A stretch of 23,741 bases of DNA from JBAZOJ01 sp041648755 (GTDB lineage: Bacteria; Planctomycetota; B143-G9), in assembly GCA_041648755.1 (NCBI GenBank), contig JBAZOJ010000024.1:1-23741 (forward strand). Direction: 5' to 3'. Shown here piece after piece: positions 7,872-15,106 of this stretch (its first letter is position 1; each line of letters begins with the position of its first letter). Below the pieces are notes generated by a model. The model was not told where the DNA came from, ran no database searches, and was given only the letters and a program-made list of their open reading frames with translations. A program made the position numbers and the translations under genes.

Positions 7872-10800
7872 TTACTGCCCGGTCTGCTTTTCGCCGCAGT
7901 CGGGAACAGGATCGGCGTTGTCGGGCGTGTCTTCGACATTAACGCCGCCGACACCAAAATCCTGCGTCCAGTACTCGTCAACCGCGCCGAGGCCGATCTC
8001 GGAGTACATATCCTGCAGTATATTGCGATGGTGCCCGGAGCTGTTATACCAGCCCTCGAAAGCGGACTTACCGTCGCTGATCCCCTTCGCGATGTTCTCA
8101 CCGCCCGGAGATGTATAGCCAGCGGCAATCATCCGGTCCGCCGGTTTTGTGCCGTCCTTCCCTTCGTGCGCGAAAAAGCCCAAGGTCTTCATGTTGAACG
8201 AATGGATGCGCGCCGCCTTTACGATCATACGGTCGATGCGCAGGAAGACCTTTCCCATCATCAGGCGGTATTCGTTGGTGCAGGTCACGCACTTCTTCTC
8301 TTCGTCCGTTCTGCGCCCGCCAACCTTGAGCAGGTTGTTGTAGTCTGCAATCTTCTTCGAGATGGTGATGATCCTCAGTTCGCTGGCGTCCATTGCCGAG
8401 TTAATGTTTATCGAGCCGTTCAGGTTTTCGAGCAGCGCATCGAGGTCAATCATACCCTTGGCTGTGTCATCGCTGATGTCGGCAAGGAATTCCTGGAGTA
8501 TTCTGGCGCGGTCCACCATATCCTTGACATCGGGAGATGCGTTGAGGACGCCGTTGACCGGGGTCTTGTAGATATCGCGGACCTTATTGACCGCTTCGTC
8601 CACCTTCGGCTGGCCGACGGCTCCGTGGTTCTCGTCAGGATAAATGGTCTTGTCGAAGATGATCTTCAGCGCTTCTTTGCGCCTCTCGACAAGCTCGTTG
8701 CGCATCTTCTGGACCATCTCGACTGTCTTCCAGACCGGGGCTTTCTTGATCTTTTCCAGCAAATCGCTGAGCTTGTTAGTGATGACGCGTGCGACAAGCG
8801 CGTTGTTCTTTGCCGCGATTTCCTTCAAGGTCTTCAGCGCAGCGGTCCGCGTAGATTCGTCTTTGGAATCGAGCTTCGCGGCACATTCGTTGGTGGTTTC
8901 CTCGATCTTCACGGTCTCGAATTCATCCGGGGTAAGCCAGTAGCCCTTGTAAACGATGAACCCGTCCTTCGGGGTCGGCTTGCTGGAGTAATCCGAGTAG
9001 AACAGATCCATCCTGGGCTTCAGCGACGCATCGGCAGTCAAAGCCTTGTTGAAGGAGTCCAGGGCTTCGCGACGAAGCTTGTACTCCAGGCAGAAGACGC
9101 CCACGCACATGTAGTGGGATTTCTTGATTGCCTGCTTGCGCTCATACTTCAGGAACATCCCGTAGACATCCACCGGCTTGAAGACTTCCCACTTGAGGGT
9201 AATCTCGCCGCCGCCAGCGCTAAGATAGATGCCCTTGCGGTCGACGCTCTTGATGATCGCCTTCTGCCCGCCAGTCTCAAAAACGTCGTTAGGACGGAAC
9301 GTCCCGATGAGCCAATCCATGGCTTCGACGACAAGTTGTATTTCTTCGATCCGGATGTCTATGCTCTTCTTGCGTTCTTCGTCAATCGCCGCGGCTTTGA
9401 GCTTTTCGAGCCCCTGCAGTGCTTCGGTGAAAGCATATCTGCGGATAAGGCGCTCTATGGCGTCGTCCTCGAAGTGCTTGACCACGACCACCTTGGGCAC
9501 ATCAGGATTGGCCGGATCCTTGGGATTCTTGACGATATTGGCCATGTTCTTGACTGAAGCCAGCTTCTCGTCGGCCAGTTTCTTGTACTCGGGAATGCCG
9601 AACTTCTCGCTGATGAGTGTCAGGCAGTCGACCGCATCGGAAATCATGTTCTCGCGGATGTAGAACTCGGCCAGCTTCCAGTTGTACTCGAAATCTTCCT
9701 TCGCATTGAAGGTTATCTCGGTGATATTCTCGTCGATCTGAGCCTGGTATTCGGGCCATTTGTCGGAGTACTTGGGGACTATGTCCGCGTACTGCGCCCT
9801 GTAGGCGTTGAGAATGTTGATGGCCTCGCCGAAGCAACTGTCCTTTGCCTTGAGCGCGGAACGGATCATCGCGCTCTCGAACGAATTGGTTATCGCCTTG
9901 ATAATCAGGTCCTTGAACGATGGCATCCGGACGCCGCTTGTCAGCAGAGTCTGGTCCCTCTTCTTGTACTTGGCCAACCACGCCTGGTATTCCGCGTGAA
10001 GAGAATCCAGGGCGACAGGATCATCGCGGAACCGGTCAGTGCGATCCTTTATGCCGATGTATTCCGCCCTGCCCTGTTCGTAGATGATCTTGAACATCTC
10101 GGGCGTCTCTCCACGATGAGTATCGCAGAAAGTCTTGTCCATCCTCACCTGTGCGTACAGCTTCGAGGACGGATAATCCTTGAGGAATTGATCCGCGAGC
10201 TTGAAGCCTTCCTCGTACTTGCCCGTGTCCTTCAGCTTGCGGATCTGGTCGGCTTTGTACTGTTCGTCGGCAGAGATGACGACCGGCGGCGCGTCCGGAT
10301 TCATCGTATTGATGACGACGATACCAATTGAGACCATGATAATCAGGGCCGCAGCGACGCCGAAGATGATCTTGACCATCTTGCCCGAGGCTTCCCGCTC
10401 TTCGAGTTGAGCGCGCAGCCGGGCCCGCTTGGCTTCAAGAACGGCCGGATCGAGCTTCGCTTTGGGGGGCTTGTCGAATACCGGCATCAGGGCGGCGATT
10501 GTGCGCTCGCCCATGGGGACAATGTCTTCTTCCTTCTTCTCGGCGGGGTTCGTAAAGATGAACTCCAGCTCGCCGATGCGGATCCTGTCACCTGTATGGA
10601 GGCTGTCCATCAAGGCAGCCTGACCGTTCAGCAGGGTTCCGTTTGTCGAACCGAGATCAACCAGTTGGAACTCGCCGAACATCCGCTCGATGCAGAAATG
10701 CTTGCGGCTGAGCGAGTCCGATTCCACGCGAAGATCCACCTCGGCGCCGCGACCGACAAACACCGCATCCTTGGTGATGTCGTACTTGATTTCCTTCCCG

Positions 10801-11567
10801 TTTACCGTTACGGTCAGGAAAGCGGGTGTCGATTCGTCAGTATGTGTTACGTCGCCGGTGGATACCGCGGTGCTGCCGGCAGTGGTGGCGCTGGTCACCT
10901 TCATCACGGTTCCGCCCAGGCGGATAATGTCACCGCTTGCGAGCCAGTTTTCTTTGACCTTTATTTCGTTAAGGGCTATGCCGTTCCTTGATTCGAGGTC
11001 CTTCACGAAGTACTTGCCATCCTTGAACTCGAACTGGCAATGCTTACGTGAGGCGTCGGGATCCTCTATCTTCAGGTCGGCTTCCGTGGAGCGACCGACG
11101 ACGAACGTCAGTTTCTCCATAGTGACGGTGCGCTCGGGCAATGAAGGTTCCTTGAGTTGGAACACAATTTTCGGTTGCTCCGAGGGAGTCCCGGAAGGCA
11201 GGGGGGAAGTGATCGGCGGCTGGGCCGCCCTGGCCGCGGCAAGCGCAGCGGTCATCTGTGCGACGGCTTTCATCCTCTCGGGACTTGCAACCGAACCCGG
11301 GAGCATGACCGTTCTTGCCGAAAGCGCGGACTTCTCAAAATCCAACGCCATATACGCTCTCTCGGCCAAATCCGCAGGCATGTCGATCTGCGAAGACATC
11401 GCCTTCGCCAGAAGTTCCTTTTCGCTTTCGAGGGCTGAGTAGTATCCGCGGCAGCCGTCGCACTTCATCAAGTGCGACAACAGCTTTGCCAGATCGCTCT
11501 CGCTTGCGAAGCCCTCAGTTACATCACGGATGATTGACTGATAGTCCGGGCACACTTTCCACTTCAT
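7872..11567 (-). CDS. Anti-sigma zinc finger / double FHA / TM / TPR-like / CAP (SCP) domain protein
   Basis: A 1231-aa multidomain membrane protein. In order: a zinc-binding anti-sigma-type finger (C6, then H32-x3-C36-x2-C39 in HLMKCDGC); a linker; FHA domain 1 (about 133-223; VGRSTEADL, SRKHC, ESRNG); FHA domain 2 (about 251-340; VGRGAEVDL, LSRKHF, GSTNGTLLNG); one transmembrane helix (about 398-421); a long helical TPR-like region; and a C-terminal CAP/SCP domain (about 1097-1206) with ARIHSFNM, GGENIAKG and SGHHRNIL, the usual metal/cavity histidines and glutamate. Finger and FHA parts should be cytoplasmic and the CAP domain outside. The start is the ATG at 11567, with AGGAG six bases upstream; an in-frame GTG at 11570 is possible. 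The gene begins directly after the ECF sigma stop codon, so it is very likely that factor's regulator. This domain order is new to me. Confidence 0.88.
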   Translation of the reverse strand: MKWKVCPDYQSIIRDVTEGFASESDLAKLLSHLMKCDGCRGYYSALESEKELLAKAMSSQIDMPADLAERAYMALDFEKSALSARTVMLPGSVASPERMKAVAQMTAALAAARAAQPPITSPLPSGTPSEQPKIVFQLKEPSLPERTVTMEKLTFVVGRSTEADLKIEDPDASRKHCQFEFKDGKYFVKDLESRNGIALNEIKVKENWLASGDIIRLGGTVMKVTSATTAGSTAVSTGDVTHTDESTPAFLTVTVNGKEIKYDITKDAVFVGRGAEVDLRVESDSLSRKHFCIERMFGEFQLVDLGSTNGTLLNGQAALMDSLHTGDRIRIGELEFIFTNPAEKKEEDIVPMGERTIAALMPVFDKPPKAKLDPAVLEAKRARLRAQLEEREASGKMVKIIFGVAAALIIMVSIGIVVINTMNPDAPPVVISADEQYKADQIRKLKDTGKYEEGFKLADQFLKDYPSSKLYAQVRMDKTFCDTHRGETPEMFKIIYEQGRAEYIGIKDRTDRFRDDPVALDSLHAEYQAWLAKYKKRDQTLLTSGVRMPSFKDLIIKAITNSFESAMIRSALKAKDSCFGEAINILNAYRAQYADIVPKYSDKWPEYQAQIDENITEITFNAKEDFEYNWKLAEFYIRENMISDAVDCLTLISEKFGIPEYKKLADEKLASVKNMANIVKNPKDPANPDVPKVVVVKHFEDDAIERLIRRYAFTEALQGLEKLKAAAIDEERKKSIDIRIEEIQLVVEAMDWLIGTFRPNDVFETGGQKAIIKSVDRKGIYLSAGGGEITLKWEVFKPVDVYGMFLKYERKQAIKKSHYMCVGVFCLEYKLRREALDSFNKALTADASLKPRMDLFYSDYSSKPTPKDGFIVYKGYWLTPDEFETVKIEETTNECAAKLDSKDESTRTAALKTLKEIAAKNNALVARVITNKLSDLLEKIKKAPVWKTVEMVQKMRNELVERRKEALKIIFDKTIYPDENHGAVGQPKVDEAVNKVRDIYKTPVNGVLNASPDVKDMVDRARILQEFLADISDDTAKGMIDLDALLENLNGSININSAMDASELRIITISKKIADYNNLLKVGGRRTDEEKKCVTCTNEYRLMMGKVFLRIDRMIVKAARIHSFNMKTLGFFAHEGKDGTKPADRMIAAGYTSPGGENIAKGISDGKSAFEGWYNSSGHHRNILQDMYSEIGLGAVDEYWTQDFGVGGVNVEDTPDNADPVPDCGEKQTGQ

Positions 11568-11570
11568 CAC

Positions 11571-12116
11571 TTACTCCTGTGAAAGCTTGCGGGTGACGGT
11601 TTCTCTAAGCTGACGTTTCGCCCGAAATACCTTGACCCTCAAGTTGTTCTCCGTAATGCTCATTATCTCAGAGATCTCCGCGTTTTTCAGGTTGAACCTG
11701 TACTTGAACAGCAGGATCATCCTGTACTGTTCAGGCAGGTCGTCCAGGCTTTTCCACATCAGCTCCGCCAAGCGCGTGTTTTCACTTTCTTCGAGCGGTG
11801 TTGAGTCGTCGGCGACCTCAAGGTCCTCGACGGCGATCTCGATGTTCCGCCCTTTCATCTTGAGATAGTCCATGCATCTGTTATACGTGATCCTGAACAG
11901 CCAGGAGCTCAACGGTCTGTTTGCGTCAAACGTGTCTATGCCCCGGAACATCCGGACAAAGACGTCCTGGCTTGCATCCTGCGCCGCGATCGGGTCTCGC
12001 AGAAGCTTGATGCAGATGCTGAACACCGGTCGCGAAAATCTCTCTACCACTTCCTTGTAAGCAGCATCGTTGCCCTGCTTCAGTTCGTGGCCGAGTTCCA
12101 AGTCCGTCTTGGGCAT
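11571..12116 (-). CDS. ECF-family RNA polymerase sigma factor
   Basis: A 181-aa sigma70-family factor of the extracytoplasmic-function type, which directs RNA polymerase to a small regulon, usually in answer to an envelope signal. Region 2 is clear (about 22-85: ERFSRPVFSICIKLL, ASQDVFVRMFRGI, RPLSSWLFRITYNRCMDYL). Region 4 follows (about 118-175: LDDLPEQYRMILLFKYRF, then a helix-turn-helix ending SITENNLRVKVFRAKRQL). There is no region 1 or 3, as expected. The ATG has AAGGA about eight bases upstream. It lies 65 bp after pgi on the same strand, and its stop codon is only three bases from the start of the anti-sigma/FHA/CAP gene. That arrangement is typical of a sigma/anti-sigma pair expressed together. 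I could not define its own promoter with confidence. Confidence 0.95.
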   Translation of the reverse strand: MPKTDLELGHELKQGNDAAYKEVVERFSRPVFSICIKLLRDPIAAQDASQDVFVRMFRGIDTFDANRPLSSWLFRITYNRCMDYLKMKGRNIEIAVEDLEVADDSTPLEESENTRLAELMWKSLDDLPEQYRMILLFKYRFNLKNAEISEIMSITENNLRVKVFRAKRQLRETVTRKLSQE

Positions 12117-12169
12117 AGCTTGATTCCTTATATCAATACCGTCGCAAACGAAAAACGATATACGTAGAA

Positions 12170-12183
12170 AAACCTTCCGGTTT
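12170..12183 (-). terminator. Weak terminator-like mini-hairpin at the pgi stop
   Basis: On the minus strand, AAACC GGAA GGTTT followed by TTC forms a 5-bp stem with a GNRA-type loop and a short U-run, overlapping the pgi stop codon. The stem is short, so at best it is a partial terminator between pgi and the sigma gene. Confidence 0.3.
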
Positions 12184-13573
12184 ACGGAAGCCGGAGATCG
12201 GGTCTGCCCGAAAGCCGGGCGCGAATGCGTTCGGCTTCCTTTTCGTAGCCCGTTCTGCCCATCAGTGCGTAGGCTGCGTTCTTCCCGGCTTCAACTCCGG
12301 GCTGGTCGTAGGCGTCTATGTCCAACAGTTCGCCGACGTAGGAGACCGAGATTTCAAACATCGCGAAAATGGTCCCTATCGTTCGGGGTGTAACCGCGTC
12401 GATCTCGATGAAGCAGTTCGGGCGCCCGGCATCTGTAAGCGCGACCATCGTGCCCAGCATTTCAGCTCCGATAAGCTCATTCATCGAGTGCCCGGCGAGG
12501 TATTTCAACCCCGATTTCGGATCATCCGGAGCCGGTATCGGCATCGTGCGGCCGTGGTCCTTAACCCCTACGAAGATGAATGCCTTGTCGCGCGGGCCTT
12601 CCGCGTAAAGCTGAACCTGAGAATGCTGATCGGTTACTCCAAGCGCCTTTATGGGGGTCGCACCGGTCTCAACGATTCTTCCAGCGCGGTCCGTCCTCTT
12701 GCCGAGGCTCTCGGCCCAAAGCTGGCGATACCAATCCGCGACATCGCGAAGCCTGCTGGAATACGGCATCATCACGTGGTTCGTGTAGCCCTTGCGAAGC
12801 AGAAGGAATAGTGCGGCAGCCAGCCAGCTTGAAGCATTGCGTTCATTCTTGAGGGCATACGCCGTGTAGTCGTGTGCTCCTGCCAGCAACCCGGCGATAT
12901 CCATTCCGACCAAGGCCGCAGGCACGAGCCCGACCGGGGTCAGGACCGAGAATCTGCCGCCTACGCCCGGATGAATTGGAAAAGCCGTGAGGCCATCGCG
13001 CCTGGCAATGGCGCGGAGCTCTCCCTTTTCGGGGTCGGTGATCACAACGAAGTGATCCCTCAAGGGCAAACCACGCTCGGTGAGAATATGGCGCACGATA
13101 AGATACTGCGACATGGTCTCGGCCGTGGTGCCGGACTTCGAAATGACGACGAAAATCGACTTGGAGAAATCGCAGGTCTCGCAGAACCGACCGAACAGGA
13201 ACGGGTCTATGTTGTCGAAGACATGGAGCTGCGGTTTGCGAATGCCGCCGACCGGATACGGGTCAAGGAGCGCTGTCGCCGCCGCCGTGATACCAAGAGC
13301 ACTGCCGCCGATTCCAAGGACGACGACATTATCGTATCTGCCCAGGGAAGCTTGTGCAAAATCCAGAATCGCCCGGATGTCCTGGTCGGGAAGATCGAGA
13401 TAAGGGAGCTTTCCGGCCGCGTGCTGACGCACAACTGCAGAGCTGACAACTCCGCAAAGCCGCTCGATGGTGGGGATATCGGCTTCAAGCAGACCCCGCC
13501 CAAGTCCGAGCGCACCCTCGGTGAAGTTGGTGAAATCAACGCGGTATTCCGCGGAGCTTTCCCTGCCCTTCAT
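12182..13573 (-). CDS. pgi: Glucose-6-phosphate isomerase
   Basis: A cytoplasmic enzyme interconverting glucose 6-phosphate and fructose 6-phosphate in glycolysis and gluconeogenesis. The 463-aa length suits the shorter bacterial type, well below the roughly 550-aa E. coli type. Sugar-phosphate-binding motifs are GIGGSALG (87-94) and SKSGTT (145-150). A PGI signature appears as FSVLTPVGLVPAAL (208-221). Catalytic residues fall where expected: E288 in WAESLGK, H317 in DQHSQ, and K431 in GVEAGK. The ATG has AAAGGAG about six bases upstream, and a strong promoter lies just ahead. Divergent from the O-antigen ligase-like gene. The ECF sigma gene follows 65 bp downstream on the same strand, so some read-through into it is possible. 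Confidence 0.97.
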   Translation of the reverse strand: MKGRESSAEYRVDFTNFTEGALGLGRGLLEADIPTIERLCGVVSSAVVRQHAAGKLPYLDLPDQDIRAILDFAQASLGRYDNVVVLGIGGSALGITAAATALLDPYPVGGIRKPQLHVFDNIDPFLFGRFCETCDFSKSIFVVISKSGTTAETMSQYLIVRHILTERGLPLRDHFVVITDPEKGELRAIARRDGLTAFPIHPGVGGRFSVLTPVGLVPAALVGMDIAGLLAGAHDYTAYALKNERNASSWLAAALFLLLRKGYTNHVMMPYSSRLRDVADWYRQLWAESLGKRTDRAGRIVETGATPIKALGVTDQHSQVQLYAEGPRDKAFIFVGVKDHGRTMPIPAPDDPKSGLKYLAGHSMNELIGAEMLGTMVALTDAGRPNCFIEIDAVTPRTIGTIFAMFEISVSYVGELLDIDAYDQPGVEAGKNAAYALMGRTGYEKEAERIRARLSGRPDLRLP

Positions 13574-13591
13574 CTCTTCTCCTTTGGCGAA

Positions 13592-13619
13592 AGTATAAGG
13601 TATCGCGGCCCACTGTCAA
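13592..13619 (-). promoter_or_regulatory. Predicted sigma70 promoter of pgi
   Basis: On the minus strand there is a perfect TTGACA (13614-13619), a 16-base spacer and TATACT (13592-13597). The predicted start of transcription falls only about a dozen bases before the pgi ATG, so the leader would be very short but still includes the AAAGGAG site. Confidence 0.75.
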
Positions 13620-13662
13620 CCATATCCCGTGCTTCTTGCAGGCAAAAGGGAAAACCATTGCA

Positions 13663-13690
13663 TTGTGAATCCGCCCGACAAGGCTATAAT
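13663..13690 (+). promoter_or_regulatory. Predicted sigma70 promoter of the O-antigen ligase-like gene
   Basis: On the plus strand TTGTGA (13663-13668), a 16-base spacer and a perfect TATAAT (13685-13690) lie 21 bases before the ATG. The leader would be short. It diverges from the pgi promoter, whose -35 is about 44 bp away, so a regulator bound between them could affect both genes. Confidence 0.65.
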
Positions 13691-13711
13691 CCCTCTTGGA
13701 GGATAAGGTAT

Positions 13712-15043
13712 ATGCAGGCCGAGACCAACGAAAGCCGAACAAGAAGATTTGTGTTCTCCGGTGCGGCGTTGCTCGCGTTGGCCGCGCCGCTGACGTATTC
13801 GCTCAATCTCGGCCTTGTCTCCGCCAAGGGAAAGCCGGCCGGGCCCTATGTGACCGCCGCCATGATTCTGTGCGTCCTGGCCGCAGCAGCTCTCTTGTTT
13901 TATGCAGTCTCTTCGAAAAGCTGGCGTTCCCTGCGGATGCCCACCTTCTGGGCGCTGGCTCTTTTCGCGTGGTATCTGTCGGGATTTGTTCGTCGCACTG
14001 AGGATGTCCCCGTCGGCAGCATGGAGATCCTGAAGGAATCCGTGCAGGTGCTCCTCTACTTCGGCATTGCATACAGCGTCTTTATCTCGGCGATGGACAG
14101 TCGCAAGCGAACGGCCCTGTTCATAGACGCGCTGATGGCAGCCGCATCGGTGTGCTATATCGTTGCCCTGGTGCAGTATTTCGGTTCTTCGACGCATGAC
14201 TTCTTTGTGGGCGGAACGTTCGAGAACAACTCGCAGCTATCCGCCTTCGCCGCGGTAACCTCCCCTCTTTTCCTCGGTTATGCGTTCTCGTCGCGCAGGA
14301 AAAGCAGGATCGCAGCCGCGCTTCTTCTGCTCGCGGCGGCGTTCGTGCTGACGATGAACGGCTGGATGTTTATCTCACTCGCAGCGGGGCTCGCGGTCTA
14401 TCTTTTCCTTTGCGGCCCCTGGACGGGCGCGATATGCGTGGCCTCGCTTGCGTTGATTCTGGCTTTCGCCCTTCCCGCCCTGCCCCGCGATAATATCGCC
14501 CGGATGAAATTCAGCCTCGGCATCTACCACAAAGACAACACCGAAATGGTTGGCGAGGGCTGGCAAAAAAAGACTTACGTGGTTTCCACCCGCGCGCGAA
14601 ACTGGCAGGCTTCGTACGAAGCGTTCACTGACCGCCCCTGGCTGGGCAGCGCACCCTCATCGTACCAGAACTCCGTCCGGGCGGTTTTCAACTTCGACCC
14701 GAAGTTCCCTGCCGCCACCAATGACCCTGTTGCTTTTGACATCCATGTTGACGAGCCCTCCTCGTTTTCGACCTATCTGGTCTTAATTGTCGAAGAGGGC
14801 ATAATCGGTCTGTGCCTTTTCCTTTTCCTGGTACTGGCCGCGTTGCGCTGTTCGGTCTTGTCTCTGTCGGGGTCTAACGCAGTTGCTTCGATCGGTCGCG
14901 GGGTTACGGCCTCGCTGGTTGCCGTGGTTATTGCGATGCAGTTCACAGACTTCCTCGACAGGGGGCTCGCGTTCGTGCTGGTTTTTGTTTTCGCGGTTGC
15001 GTTCGTGATGTACGAATACGCGCAGGGATATCGGGAGGAATGA
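13712..15043 (+). CDS. O-antigen ligase/polymerase-like polytopic membrane protein (Wzy_C superfamily)
   Basis: A 443-aa inner-membrane protein with about ten hydrophobic segments and one large external loop (about residues 255-350). The loop begins after LPALPRDNIARMKF and contains RNWQASYEAFTDRPWLGSAP and DEPSSFSTYLVLIVEEGIIG, which match the pattern of the O-antigen ligase/polymerase superfamily: an R-x-x-W stretch with PWLG, then a loop-end E-x-G-x-x-G motif. Members join or polymerise surface glycans from lipid carriers in the periplasm. The specific substrate cannot be told. The frame is open far upstream (to 12872), but that part is antisense to pgi. The ATG at 13712 has GGAGG nine bases before it and a TATAAT promoter. 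No other glycan-synthesis gene is nearby, so its pathway partners lie elsewhere. Confidence 0.8.
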   Translation: MQAETNESRTRRFVFSGAALLALAAPLTYSLNLGLVSAKGKPAGPYVTAAMILCVLAAAALLFYAVSSKSWRSLRMPTFWALALFAWYLSGFVRRTEDVPVGSMEILKESVQVLLYFGIAYSVFISAMDSRKRTALFIDALMAAASVCYIVALVQYFGSSTHDFFVGGTFENNSQLSAFAAVTSPLFLGYAFSSRRKSRIAAALLLLAAAFVLTMNGWMFISLAAGLAVYLFLCGPWTGAICVASLALILAFALPALPRDNIARMKFSLGIYHKDNTEMVGEGWQKKTYVVSTRARNWQASYEAFTDRPWLGSAPSSYQNSVRAVFNFDPKFPAATNDPVAFDIHVDEPSSFSTYLVLIVEEGIIGLCLFLFLVLAALRCSVLSLSGSNAVASIGRGVTASLVAVVIAMQFTDFLDRGLAFVLVFVFAVAFVMYEYAQGYREE

Positions 15044-15106
15044 CCTTTTGAGAACCCTCTCCCCTGGCGATTGTCAAACTGACGTTCTCACACATTGAGG
15101 TAACCG

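Noticed and set aside
7773..9557. 594-codon plus-strand frame
   Set aside because: Antisense to the CAP-domain gene, crosses its terminator hairpin, no recognisable domain.
12872..13711. 280-codon upstream extension of the O-antigen ligase-like reading frame
   Set aside because: It is antisense to pgi, lacks hydrophobic segments of the family, and the ATG at 13712 has both a GGAGG site and a TATAAT promoter.
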